Below, piece after piece: positions 7,739 to 16,311 of a stretch of 55,060 nt of DNA. The notes below the pieces were generated by a model. The model made no database searches. It was given only the letters and a program-made list of their open reading frames with translations, and was not told where the DNA came from. Source of the DNA: DATJFH01 sp035495815 (lineage in GTDB: Bacteria; Acidobacteriota; Terriglobia; Bryobacterales; Bryobacteraceae). The stretch is taken from contig DATJFH010000353.1 in the NCBI GenBank assembly GCA_035495815.1, positions 1 through 55,060 of the forward strand. The letters run 5' to 3'. A program made the translations under genes and the position numbers. How positions within the stretch are numbered: the stretch's first letter is position 1; the number at the start of each line of letters is the position of its first letter.

Positions 7739-10700
7739 CTACTCCTTCGTGATGGTCTCATCGAGATTCAGAATCATGCTGCCGACGGCCGCGTACGCAG
7801 CCAGCTCGTGCTCCGGAATCGACTTGTCGCGTGCGTGCTCGCCTTGCGACAGATACTGCCCTGCGTCGGCCGGGCGGGACTGGTAGCGGTCTTCGTAGCC
7901 CTTCAACGCTTCAACCAGGATCCCGCTCTCCTCGGCGGACGGCTTCCGCGCGGTGGCCAGCCGGAAGCCGTACGCCAGCCGGTCGGCCGCTGTGGCGCCG
8001 CCCTCGCGGATCATTCGCTCGGCAAACACGCGTGACGCCTCGATGTAAGTGACGTCGTTCATCAGGTTCAGCGCCTGCACCGGAGTGTTCGTCCGCGTTT
8101 CGCGCACCACGCAGGTCTCCCGCGCCGCCGAATCGAAGGCCAGCATGGCGGGAGGACCGAGCGTGCGTTTCCAGAAGGTGTACAGGCTGCGCCGGTACAG
8201 CTTCGCCCCATGGTCGTTCTTGTAAGCGCCGGCGTTCGACAACTCTTCCCACAGTCCTGCGGGCTGGTAAGGCTTCACGGAAGGACCGCCCACCCCCGGC
8301 GTCAGGAGCCCGGCGATCGCCAGCGCCTCGTCCCGCAGCGATTCGGCGGGCAGCCGCAGCCGGGGCGCCCGGGAATAGAGCAGATTTTCCGGATCCCGCT
8401 CCAGCAGCTCTTTCGTGACCTTGGCGGATTGCCGGTAGGTGGAGCTCATCACCAGCGTCTTGAAAAGGTGCTTGACGTTCCAGCCCGATTCCATGAACTC
8501 AACAGCCAGCCAGTCCAGCAGTTCGGGATGGGAGGGCGCGGCTCCCTGCGACCCGAAGTCTTCGACCGTGCGGACGATACCCGTCCCGAACAGCATCTGC
8601 CAGAAGCGGTTCACCGTGACACGCGCAGTGAGCGGATGCGTCGGGCTGGTGAGCCAGCGGGCGAGCCCCAGGCGATTGTTGGGAAGACCCTCGGGCATCG
8701 GCGGCAGAGCCGCGGGCAGACCCGGACTCACCACGTCCCGGGGGGCGTCGAACGCGCCGCGATACAGGATATGCGTCGGGCGAACGTTCGGACGCTCGTC
8801 CATCACCATGACGGTGGGAAGGCCGGCCACGAACTTGTCGCGCTCCAGTTGCAGCCTGCGCGCGCCGTTCCAGGCCTCCCGCACGTCCGAAGGGCCGTAT
8901 TGCGAGTAGAACGCCCAAGCCAGCTTCCGGTTCTGTGCTTCCGTGCGCCGGCCCGGGGGCAGAGAGGCGATCGCGCCTATCGATTCCGGCACGGCCACCA
9001 CGCCTACTTCGTCCGGGCTCAAGGCGCGGTCGTAGACACGGGCCTCGCCGATCCAGCCTTTCAACCGCTCGCCCTTTCCCGGGCCGTGTCCCAGGCGCAG
9101 CGACGTGTCCTTGCCGGCGCGGGTGTTGTTCAGCGATTCGTCCACCAGCACCCGCAGCTTCGCCTCGCGGCCGTTGACGTAGATCTTCATGCCGGCGGCC
9201 AGCCGTGAGCCGTCATAAGTCGCGGCGACGTGCGTCCACTCGTCCGGAGGAATGGGATCGACCGTTTCCACGCGAACACGGTCGGAGATGCTGGAAGTAT
9301 CCACGCGAAGCTGCAGCTTGCCGTCAATCAGAAAAAGCCCGTAACCGCGCTCGGTTTCATGATAGCGGCCGATGACGCCGCCCTTCGCCGAAGCGGGATG
9401 CAGCCATGCAGCCAGCGTGAACGAGTCCTCGAAGTCGAAGTCCGCCGCGGCCCCGAGGTCAATCGACTTCTGGCCGTCCAGCACGGCGGCGCGGCCGACC
9501 TTGCCGGGGACCGCCGCGGGGTCATCCTCGAATTCGCGATGCGCCACCAGGCGTTCGTCGAATGTCCATTCCGCTCCCGAATCCGGCGTCCAGGTATCCA
9601 GCGCGCTTTGGGCGGACGCTGTCAGAGCCGCCGCCCTGGCGCGGGACTGTTTCAGGCGGGCATCGAGAGCGTCCAGCTTGGCCTGCTGGTCGGCCGTAGG
9701 CGCGGCTATGAAAGGCGGGGTATTGCCGTATTTGAAGTACCGGCCGCGGTCGGAAACGTTATTGAAATAGGCGTAGAAGCGGTAGAAATCCTTCTGGGTA
9801 ATGGGATCGTACTTGTGATCGTGACAGCGGGCGCAACCCATCGTCAATCCGAGCCACACAATGGAAGTGGTCTCGAGCCGGTCCACTGCGTACTCCACCT
9901 GGTATTCGTTGGGATCGGTCCCGTTCTCGGCATTGCCGCGATGGTTGCGATTGAAACCGGTGGCGATGCGCTGCTCGAGAGTCGGGTTGGGCAGCAGATC
10001 GCCCGCCAATTGTTCCACTGTGAACTGATCGAACGGCATGTTCCGATTGAAGGCGTCGATTACCCAGTCGCGCCAGCGCCACATGTAGCGCTCCTGATCG
10101 TTCTGATAGCCGTTGGTGTCGGCGTAACGCGCCGCGTCCAGCCAGCGGAAGGCCATGCGCTCTCCGTAAGCCGGCGAAGCCAGCAGCCGGTCGACGACCT
10201 TTTCGTACGCCTTGGGGGACAGGTCGCTCAGGAACGCGTCCACTTCGGCCGGTGTGGGCGGCAGCCCGGTCAAGTCCAGGCTGGCGCGGCGAATCAGCGT
10301 GACGCGGTCCGCCTCCGTGGATGGCGCGAGCTTTTCGGTTTCCAGACGTTTGAGGATGAAGGCATCGATCGGGTTCGCCACCCAGGCCCGGCGCTGAACG
10401 GCCGGAGCCGCGGGACGCTTCGGCGGAACGAGCGACCAGTGCGACTGCCAGCGCGCGCCTTCCCGGATCCATTGCTCGATCCTGCCGATTTCGGCCTTGG
10501 AGAGGCGGGCATGCCCCATGGCCTGCGGCGGCATGCGCCTGGCCGGATCCTGCGTCCGGACGCGTTGAAAAAGCAGACTCCGCTCCGGATCGCCGGGGAC
10601 AATGGCGGCGCCCTCCCGCAGCGGCGCGCGCGCGCCCGCTTCGGAATCCAGCCTGAAATTCGACAAGCGCTTGGAAGCATCGGGCCCGTGGCAGGTGTAG

Positions 10701-10831
10701 CACTTATCGGAAAAAATAGGCCGGATGTCGCGGTTGAAATCGACGGCTGCCGAAGACGTGGCCGAGAGGAGAAGGTAAATGGCGAATGGGACGCTTTTCA
10801 GTGTCGCCCGGGCGAAGTTCAGGGTTTCCAT
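7739..10831 (-). CDS. PSCyt1-DUF1549-LamG-DUF1553 cytochrome protein
   Basis: 1030 residues. The start was moved from the longest frame to ATG 10831, because a signal peptide (about residues 8-29) begins there and the upstream frame runs through non-homologous sequence. In order: PSCyt1 haem domain with CYTCH at 44-48; DUF1549 (PSCyt2) at about 130-370, with a second haem-like CARCH; a LamG/concanavalin-like domain at about 430-610 (ADFDFEDSFTLAAWLHPA, WTHVAATYDGSRL); then DUF1553 to the C-terminus. It is predicted to be periplasmic or surface-located and to handle electrons for oxidation of a polymer recognised by the LamG domain. It is paired with the DUF1501 gene. Only four bases separate its ATG from the nitrilase remnant upstream. 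Confidence 0.88.
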   Translation of the reverse strand: METLNFARATLKSVPFAIYLLLSATSSAAVDFNRDIRPIFSDKCYTCHGPDASKRLSNFRLDSEAGARAPLREGAAIVPGDPERSLLFQRVRTQDPARRMPPQAMGHARLSKAEIGRIEQWIREGARWQSHWSLVPPKRPAAPAVQRRAWVANPIDAFILKRLETEKLAPSTEADRVTLIRRASLDLTGLPPTPAEVDAFLSDLSPKAYEKVVDRLLASPAYGERMAFRWLDAARYADTNGYQNDQERYMWRWRDWVIDAFNRNMPFDQFTVEQLAGDLLPNPTLEQRIATGFNRNHRGNAENGTDPNEYQVEYAVDRLETTSIVWLGLTMGCARCHDHKYDPITQKDFYRFYAYFNNVSDRGRYFKYGNTPPFIAAPTADQQAKLDALDARLKQSRARAAALTASAQSALDTWTPDSGAEWTFDERLVAHREFEDDPAAVPGKVGRAAVLDGQKSIDLGAAADFDFEDSFTLAAWLHPASAKGGVIGRYHETERGYGLFLIDGKLQLRVDTSSISDRVRVETVDPIPPDEWTHVAATYDGSRLAAGMKIYVNGREAKLRVLVDESLNNTRAGKDTSLRLGHGPGKGERLKGWIGEARVYDRALSPDEVGVVAVPESIGAIASLPPGRRTEAQNRKLAWAFYSQYGPSDVREAWNGARRLQLERDKFVAGLPTVMVMDERPNVRPTHILYRGAFDAPRDVVSPGLPAALPPMPEGLPNNRLGLARWLTSPTHPLTARVTVNRFWQMLFGTGIVRTVEDFGSQGAAPSHPELLDWLAVEFMESGWNVKHLFKTLVMSSTYRQSAKVTKELLERDPENLLYSRAPRLRLPAESLRDEALAIAGLLTPGVGGPSVKPYQPAGLWEELSNAGAYKNDHGAKLYRRSLYTFWKRTLGPPAMLAFDSAARETCVVRETRTNTPVQALNLMNDVTYIEASRVFAERMIREGGATAADRLAYGFRLATARKPSAEESGILVEALKGYEDRYQSRPADAGQYLSQGEHARDKSIPEHELAAYAAVGSMILNLDETITKE

Positions 10832-10835
10832 CGGT

Positions 10836-11144
10836 TTACCGCACTTGAAGTATATCGAAACGAGGCCGGCCGGCGCTTGCCTGCACTTTCCGCCGACAGG
10901 GTCGGACGACGGGCTTGCTGGGCCCCGCGAGGGAGCCCGCGGCCGCCGCGATATCGATATCCGCCACAAGCAGGCCTTCCATTCCGTATGGCTGGCAGCA
11001 CAGCAGCGTCCCGTCGGGGGGCACCACCGCCGAAGTTGTCGGCGAACCCGCGATGGCATGGTTTACCGTCGCGAAATAGCAGTGTTTTCGGCGGCTCGGC
11101 ACAAGGCTGCAGGAATTGGCGGGATCCGCGAAACTCGAGGGCAT
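10836..11144 (-). pseudogene. C-terminal remnant of a carbon-nitrogen hydrolase (nitrilase family)
   Basis: An open frame of about 100 codons contains SPTTSAVVPPDGTLL followed by GMEGLLVADIDIAAAAG. That combination is the usual end of nitrilase-family enzymes: a conserved 'DPDG' turn, then EGLLVADID. The parts that would hold the catalytic Lys and Cys are missing, so it cannot be an active enzyme. It ends five bases before the cytochrome gene ATG, where the first gene of an operon would sit. The matching N-terminal piece is found 1.1 kb upstream at 12301-12541. Confidence 0.5.
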
Positions 11145-11613
11145 ATTGTGGAGACAGTTTGCCGAAACATGAAGCGGTGGAGGGCTGGCGATCAGATCGA
11201 GCGCTTGGGCCGGCGCTGGCTTGCTGGGCGCCGAACGGCAGTTGCAAAAGGTAATTGGTTTTCGACAAATTCCTCAACTGCTCTACTCGCGGCCCATGCT
11301 TCTGCTACTACGAAGTCGGTTGCGAAAGGAGCAGCTGTAGCGTAGCCCATGAGGGCGAGTGTCGTACTTTCAACAGAGTTCCGGGCAATTTCAAGTCGGC
11401 CGTTTCGGTGCTTGCTTCCAGTCCGCCAACCCTTCCGACGAGCCTTATGGCAAGCCCTTGCCAGATCGGGACAATTGGTCACTCTTTGCGCCGAAGACTC
11501 TCGTCCGCATGAGAACGAACGCTGGACTCCGCCTGGATCGATCCCTTAGAAGTTCACGGGCGACCCGCGCGAGTGCAAACTCCGGTCGCCGCATGGCGTG
11601 CTGGTAATCCGCC
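11145..11613 (-). other. Degenerate stretch with no intact gene
   Basis: I see no gene with a credible start, length and family signature here. On the minus strand, around 11230-11330, a segment reading ATDFVVAEAWAASRAVEEFVENQLPFAT faintly resembles the nitrilase segment where 'RAxENQ' precedes the active-site fold. If real, it is part of the same decayed gene, but it could be chance. Confidence 0.3.
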
Positions 11614-12172
11614 TCACCGGAGCCGGGTGAAGATCATCAGCACATTCGTGCCGTCCGCCGGGTTGGCTGCCGCGCCGACCAACACGCGGCCGCCCGCAGC
11701 GACCCTTACTTGGAAGCCCCCGGGAACAGTGAGCGTACCGTCGGCATACGTCCACGCGAGGGGTTGAGTTTCTGGGGGGACGTTGTGGGGGACCAGCGAA
11801 TTCGGGGAGCCGAAAATCAGTCTGTGCCCATTCTCCGATCCGCTGAAAGATCCGGCGCCGTCGGCCGCCAGCACAACCGTCCCCACGAACACGTAGGACG
11901 CTACTTGGGTCGGGATCCCCCGCGCCGGCAGCACGCAATTCGCTCTGAAAACCGTGCAAGGCATAGGTACCAACCAGGTCGGCTGCTACGATCTCTCCCT
12001 CCAGTTTGGCGACACGCGTCGCCCTGGCCGCCAATTTGTCGGCGAGCGACTGGATGTTTTCCCCGGCTCCGGGAGGCGGGCCGCCGGGACCTTGCGCTTG
12101 AGTAGTAAGGGCGGCGAAGGCGAACACGCAAAAGAGGGAAGCTGCGCGAAGGCTCATCAGACGTGCATTCAA
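11614..12172 (-). pseudogene. Secreted conserved protein gene broken by a frameshift
   Basis: The first frame starts at 12172 with a signal peptide (ASLFCVFAFAALTTQAQ), a Gly/Pro-rich linker, a short coiled coil (IQSLADKLAARATRVAKLEGEI) and ADLVGTYALHGFQSEL. Near 11945 the coding signal jumps by one base. The second frame continues as VASYVFVGTVVLAADGAGSFSG and runs to a stop at 11614 with beta-strand-rich sequence ending NVLMIFTRL. Joined, the two frames make a coherent protein of about 185 residues of the kind seen as multi-copy secreted paralogues in Solibacter-like genomes. Either a true pseudogene or a one-base assembly error. Confidence 0.55.
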
Positions 12173-12300
12173 TATCGGAGGCGAGCCATCAGGTTCTTAT
12201 CTAGTTTGTTCATGAAATCCTTGATATCCGGGATTTGTTGGCGCCCCGGGACGCCCAGGTATACACTGGTCCGACTTTTTTAGAAGCTTTTTAAAGGAAA

Positions 12301-12541
12301 TTATTCCTCCGGCCCGAGAACAACCGCCAGACCGGCCTTTCGCGGCGGCCACTGACACCAGCCACCAGGCGCGTTCGAGAACGCCCGGTCCGATGGCGGT
12401 ACCGGCTTCCCACTCCGGAAAACAGATCAGGTCCGCGCCTGCCGCCGACGCCTTGGCGATGGCTTGCCCCGCCAGAGCGATCGATTCTTCCGCGGTCGCC
12501 GGGAATCGCAGTTTCGCAAGTGAGATTCGAAACGCATTCAT
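12301..12541 (-). pseudogene. N-terminal remnant of a carbon-nitrogen hydrolase (nitrilase family)
   Basis: From ATG 12541 the frame gives FRISLAKLRFPATAEESI and AKASAAGADLICFPE, the typical first strand and catalytic-Glu block of nitrilase-family proteins. It then gives ERAWWLVSVAAAK. At 12336-12340 one extra base breaks the frame; in the next frame the family sequence resumes as AGLAVVLGPEE and hits a TAA at 12303-12301. About 80 residues remain of an expected 270 or so. The A/T-rich sequence beyond (12250-12300) is unlike the surroundings and may mark a deletion or insertion junction. Confidence 0.6.
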
Positions 12542-12607
12542 GGCGGAACTCTTGTATCATGATCCCCGGTATCCCTCATCCGTGGTTTCGCCACAAAAGG
12601 AGATAAC

Positions 12608-13009
12608 ATGTCGAAGAGTTTCGCGTTGCGTGGGATCGTACTCTTGACCGCGGCGGGGCTGTCCCTTTTCGGTCAGGACGAAAAGGCCTACAGTCAGTGG
12701 ATGAAAGACATTGCCGCCGCCAACGGGCAGGCGCGAAAGGCGCTCGAAGCCAAGACTTCCAAGCAGGACGTCGCCGACGCCGGGCAGAAGCTGGTGGCGC
12801 TGTTCACCCAGGTGGAGGCGTTTTGGACTCAAAAGGGCGCGGCTGACGCCATCGCGGCGTCCAAGGCGGCTTTGGCGGCGTCCAGGGAATTGGCCGATCC
12901 AAAGGGAATAGGGCCGGCGCAAGCCGAGCTCGGGAAGTTGAACGAGCAGTGCAAAACATGCCATGCCGCTCATCGCGAAAAGGCGGACGGAGGCTTCAAA
13001 ATCAAGTAG
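12608..13009 (+). CDS. Cytochrome c'-like secreted haem protein
   Basis: 133 residues with a signal peptide (about 1-22) and an all-helical body. A single CKTCH haem-attachment motif sits near the C-terminus (Cys115, Cys118, His119). The C-terminal haem site in a four-helix-bundle-sized protein is the mark of cytochrome c' / c556-type proteins, which bind haem in the periplasm and often react with NO or serve electron transfer. AAAGGAGATAAC directly before the ATG is a strong ribosome binding site. The 3' end overlaps the convergent deoC stop by 8 bases. Confidence 0.8.
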   Translation: MSKSFALRGIVLLTAAGLSLFGQDEKAYSQWMKDIAAANGQARKALEAKTSKQDVADAGQKLVALFTQVEAFWTQKGAADAIAASKAALAASRELADPKGIGPAQAELGKLNEQCKTCHAAHREKADGGFKIK

Positions 13010-13745
13010 GATTCGATGCGGAGGCCGCGGCCATTTCCTTCAAGCGCGCTTTCCAGTCTTCGAGGATCGTGACCGTGGCCGTGGCCCCGAAGCGTGCGCA
13101 GCCGGCCTGGTAAACTTCCATCGCCTTGTCCAGTGTCCTCACGCCCCCGGCGGCCTTGATCCGGATGTTGGGATTGGTATGCGCCCGCATCAGGCGCAGA
13201 TCCTCGAGCGTGGCCCCGGTTGGCGCGAAGCCGGTGGAGGTTTTGACGAAATCCGCCCCCACGCGTCCGCAAATGCGGCAGGCGATGATCTTCAGCTCGT
13301 CGGTCAGGTACGCGTTTTCGAAGATCACCTTGAGGATGGCGCCCTGCTCGTGGCAGGCGTCCGCCATTTGCTGCAGTTCCGTCTCCACGTGCTGGAACTG
13401 GCGCGAGAGCAGCTTCGGAATATTGATGACCATGTCCACTTCGCGGGCGCCGCGGCGGAGCATGTCACGCGTTTCATAGAGCTTGGTGGCCGTGGTGTTC
13501 GTGCCGTGGGGGAACCCGGCCACACCGCCCACCGGTACGCCGCTGTCCTGCATCTGGCGAACGGCGAAATCCACGTCGCACGGGCGCACGGTCACGCTGG
13601 CCACCTGGTAATCGCGCGCGATCCGGCAGCCTTCCGCCACCTGATCCTCGGTCAGCTCCGGCCGCAGGAGAGAGTGGTCGATCATCTTGGCGAGTTCTTC
13701 ATAGGTAGTGAGCGGCGGTCGGCTATCAGACTGGTTCTGATCCAT
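13002..13745 (-). CDS. deoC: Deoxyribose-phosphate aldolase
   Basis: 247 residues from ATG 13745; a longer frame upstream carries no family sequence. This is the class I aldolase that splits 2-deoxyribose-5-phosphate into glyceraldehyde-3-phosphate and acetaldehyde, using a Schiff-base Lys. Visible landmarks are the first strand MIDHSLLRP, GFPHGTNTTATK, the REVDMVIN acid residue, Lys168 in FVKTSTGF (Schiff-base lysine) and Lys197 in KAAGGVR. The TIM barrel is complete. Only 25 bases separate it from the longest reading of the divergent small gene on the other strand. Confidence 0.95.
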   Translation of the reverse strand: MDQNQSDSRPPLTTYEELAKMIDHSLLRPELTEDQVAEGCRIARDYQVASVTVRPCDVDFAVRQMQDSGVPVGGVAGFPHGTNTTATKLYETRDMLRRGAREVDMVINIPKLLSRQFQHVETELQQMADACHEQGAILKVIFENAYLTDELKIIACRICGRVGADFVKTSTGFAPTGATLEDLRLMRAHTNPNIRIKAAGGVRTLDKAMEVYQAGCARFGATATVTILEDWKARLKEMAAASASNPT

Positions 13746-13782
13746 GACGCTCTTATTGTAGGATAGTGCGATGCGATGTTTG

Positions 13783-14082
13783 ATGAGAGTTTCCATTCCC
13801 GTGGAGGGCGGTAATGCGGCGATCCGCAATGGCAGTCTTCCCAAGACTATTCAGTCGATCCTGGCGGATCTGAAACCCGAAGCCGTTTACTTCTGCGACT
13901 GGGCCGGTGTGCGGACGGGATTCATCGTTTTTGACATGCAGGATGTATCGCAGATCCCGGCCGTTGCCGAGCCCTGGTTTTTGGCGTTCAACGCCGCGGT
14001 CGAGATTCACCCGGCGATGACGCCCGCGGACCTTGCCAAGGCCGGCCCGGGAATTGAGGCAGCCGTCAAGAAGTACACGTGA
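13783..14082 (+). CDS. Small conserved protein of unknown function
   Basis: 99 residues from ATG 13783 (four more from ATG 13771). It reads as a compact alpha/beta protein: a first strand MRVSIPVE, a helix KTIQSILADL, then KPEAVYFCDWAGVRTGFIVFDM and a C-terminal helix. The size and strand/helix order resemble small ferredoxin-like (DUF3303-type) proteins, but I do not recognise it firmly. The start region lies within 40 bases of the divergent deoC start, so the two share a very short regulatory gap. Confidence 0.6.
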   Translation: MRVSIPVEGGNAAIRNGSLPKTIQSILADLKPEAVYFCDWAGVRTGFIVFDMQDVSQIPAVAEPWFLAFNAAVEIHPAMTPADLAKAGPGIEAAVKKYT

Positions 14083-14283
14083 TGATGGGTGGAGCGCCCT
14101 TTTCTTCGAGCCCCGTGGGAGTCAAACGACTGAGCCGACCGCCTCGAAAGTGCTTGCGCCGAAAACGCCATTTTCGAGGACTGGACCGCACCCGTGCTGG
14201 TTCACGCGACCTCTGAATAGCAGGACGCTCGCGGAATCTGGGGAGCCGACGCCGATAATACGGCAGGGGAAAGGTACGGTTCC

Positions 14284-14297
14284 CCGATTGATCGGGC
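14284..14297. other. Short perfect hairpin in the 14083-14313 gap
   Basis: CCCGA and TCGGG flank a four-base loop, 16 bases beyond the bcp stop. No T tract follows on either strand, so terminator function is only possible. The rest of the 231-base gap shows no gene and no convincing tRNA. Confidence 0.3.
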
Positions 14298-14313
14298 GGA
14301 ATTTCAGGACCGG

Positions 14314-14769
14314 TCAGAGGCTGGCTAGAACTTGCGCGGCGTGCCCCTGCGCTTTTACTTTGGGGAAAATCCTTGCGATTCGGCCATCCGCCCCGATCAG
14401 GAACGTCGTCCGCTCGATGCCCATTACCTTCTTCCCATACATGTTCTTTTCTTTATATACGCCGTAAGCCTCGGCGGCTTTCTTGTCTACGTCGCAGAGC
14501 AGCGTGAAGGGCAGCTTGAATTTATCTTTGAATTTCGATTGGGCTTTGACGGCGTCCGGCGAGAGCCCCACGATCACCGCGTCTTTTTTCGAGAATATTT
14601 TCGACTGGTCGCGGAATTCGCAGGCTTCCACCGTGCAGCCGGGCGTATCCGCGCGCGGATAGAAATACAGCACGACCTTCCTGCCCTTCAGATCCGACAG
14701 CCGGAACGGTTCTCCCGTGTCTGTTTCGAGCTCGATTTCGGGCGCCGGATCGCCTTCTTTCAGGGCCAT
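14314..14769 (-). CDS. bcp: Thioredoxin-dependent peroxiredoxin of the Bcp/PrxQ type
   Basis: 151 residues with the AhpC/TSA fold: YFYPRADTPGCTVEACEF contains the peroxidatic Cys45 and the resolving Cys50 five residues later, the atypical 2-Cys PrxQ arrangement. It reduces hydrogen peroxide and organic peroxides with thioredoxin in the cytoplasm; there is no signal peptide. Its start shares the A of the gatB TGA stop (TGATG), so it is translationally coupled to gatB. Confidence 0.95.
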   Translation of the reverse strand: MALKEGDPAPEIELETDTGEPFRLSDLKGRKVVLYFYPRADTPGCTVEACEFRDQSKIFSKKDAVIVGLSPDAVKAQSKFKDKFKLPFTLLCDVDKKAAEAYGVYKEKNMYGKKVMGIERTTFLIGADGRIARIFPKVKAQGHAAQVLASL

Positions 14770-16247
14770 CAGCTTAGCCTCTTCCGCAGCAGATCGTTCA
14801 GCGCGCCCGGATTGGCCTGACCGCGCGAGGCCTTCATTGCCTGTCCTACCAGGTATCCCAGAACCGTGACTTTACCGCTCTTGTACTGCTCCACCTGCTT
14901 GGGATTGGCGGCAATGACGTCCTCGATGATCTTTTCCAGCGCGCCGGTGTCGCTGATCTGGGTCAACCCTTCCCGCTCCATGATCGTCCGCGGCGCTTCG
15001 CCGCTTTGGAACATTTTCGGGAAGATTTCCTTGGCCAGCTTGCCCGATATTTCGCCCTTGCCGATGAGCGCGACCAACTCTCCCAAATGGGCGGCCGGCA
15101 GCGGCGATTCGGCGATGTCCTTACCCGCCGCGTTCAGCGCCCCCATCAAGTCGCCCATGATCCAGTTGGCGGCGGCCCTCGGATCCCCGGATACGGCTAC
15201 CGCCGCCTCATAGTATTCGCTGATGGCGCGGGTCTGAGTCAGCGCCTGCGCGTCATATTCGCGCAGCCCATAGCTTTCGGCGAACCGCGCCCTCTTCCGG
15301 GCAGGAAGTTCCGGCATCTGGGACTTTACGTCCGCCAGCCAGGACGCGCTGACTCGCAGCGGAACCAGATCGGGCTCGGGAAAGTAACGGTAGTCGTGCG
15401 CGTGCTCCTTGCTGCGCATGCCGGCCGTCTCGCCGGATTCCACGTTGAACAAGCGTGTCTCCTGAAAAATCGTTCCGCCGCTCTCGACGATAGCCACCTG
15501 CCGGGCGATCTCATAGTCGATGGCCATCTTGGCGAAGCGGAACGAATTCAGGTTCTTCACCTCGGCCCGGGTTCCGAATTCCGCAGCGCCCTTCAGCCGC
15601 ACCGAAACGTTGGCGTCGCAGCGCAGGTGGCCTTTCTCCATGTCACAGGTGGACGCTTCGACGAACTGCAGCACCTGCTTCAGCTCGGTCAGATACGCGT
15701 GGGCCTCGTCGGAACTGCGGAGATCCGGCTCGCTGACGATCTCGATGAGCGGCGTGCCGCAGCGGTTCAGGTCGACATAGGAATAGCGGCTGGAGTCCGG
15801 GAATCCGTCGTGGATGTTCTTGCCGGCGTCGTCTTCCATGTGCACGCGGGTAACGCCGATTCGCTTCTTCGTACCGTCCACGGTGATGTCGACATAGCCG
15901 TGCTCGGCCAGCGGCTGATCATATTGCGAAATCTGGTAGCCCTTGGGGAGGTCGGGATAGAAATAGTTCTTGCGAGCAAAACGCGAAACCGGCCGGACTT
16001 CGCAATTCAGCGCCAGAGCTGCTTTGATAGCGAGGTCGACCGCCTTGCGGCTCAACACCGGCAGCGCTCCCGGCAACCCCAGACAGACCGGACAAACGTT
16101 GGAATTCGGCTGCGCGCCGAAACTGGTGGGACAGCTGCAGAAGATTTTCGTCTCGGTCGCGAGTTGGACGTGCACTTCCAGGCCGATCACCGCCTCATAG
16201 CGCGCAATGTCCTCGGGCGTAGCGATTCCCATGAAACTGGCAGACAT
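14769..16247 (-). CDS. gatB: Aspartyl/glutamyl-tRNA(Asn/Gln) amidotransferase subunit B
   Basis: 492 residues. The cradle domain starts YEAVIGLEVHVQLATETKIFC and includes the zinc-site CPVCLGLPGALPV and the FYPDLPKGYQISQYDQP block. The helical YqeY-like tail covers about residues 340-490 (ANWIMGDLMGALN, KQVEQYKSGKVTVLGYLVGQAMKAS). GatB holds the misacylated tRNA and activates it with ATP inside the GatCAB complex; gatA and gatC are not in this window. Starts at 16247 or, five codons later, at 16232. Followed by the overlapping bcp gene. Confidence 0.96.
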   Translation of the reverse strand: MSASFMGIATPEDIARYEAVIGLEVHVQLATETKIFCSCPTSFGAQPNSNVCPVCLGLPGALPVLSRKAVDLAIKAALALNCEVRPVSRFARKNYFYPDLPKGYQISQYDQPLAEHGYVDITVDGTKKRIGVTRVHMEDDAGKNIHDGFPDSSRYSYVDLNRCGTPLIEIVSEPDLRSSDEAHAYLTELKQVLQFVEASTCDMEKGHLRCDANVSVRLKGAAEFGTRAEVKNLNSFRFAKMAIDYEIARQVAIVESGGTIFQETRLFNVESGETAGMRSKEHAHDYRYFPEPDLVPLRVSASWLADVKSQMPELPARKRARFAESYGLREYDAQALTQTRAISEYYEAAVAVSGDPRAAANWIMGDLMGALNAAGKDIAESPLPAAHLGELVALIGKGEISGKLAKEIFPKMFQSGEAPRTIMEREGLTQISDTGALEKIIEDVIAANPKQVEQYKSGKVTVLGYLVGQAMKASRGQANPGALNDLLRKRLS

Positions 16248-16311
16248 TTTCTTATTATAACGGCGCGGCGCATCCGTACTCCTTCCCGTCGGCTATTCGC
16301 CAGGGCGCGGC

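Noticed and set aside
9230..11254. 674-codon plus-strand open frame
   Set aside because: It lies opposite the PSCyt gene, has no family sequence and is Arg/Gly/Pro-rich, as expected for the antisense of GC-rich coding DNA.
13746..13844. N-terminal extension of deoC
   Set aside because: The extra 33 codons are antisense to the small gene at 13783 and are not part of the aldolase fold.
14083..14313. Possible tRNA or small RNA gene
   Set aside because: GGTTCACGCGACC looks loosely like a T arm, but no acceptor stem, D arm or anticodon arm could be paired.
14769..16247. Complete gatCAB operon
   Set aside because: Only gatB is here; its neighbours are bcp and a TonB-dependent receptor, so gatA and gatC must be elsewhere.
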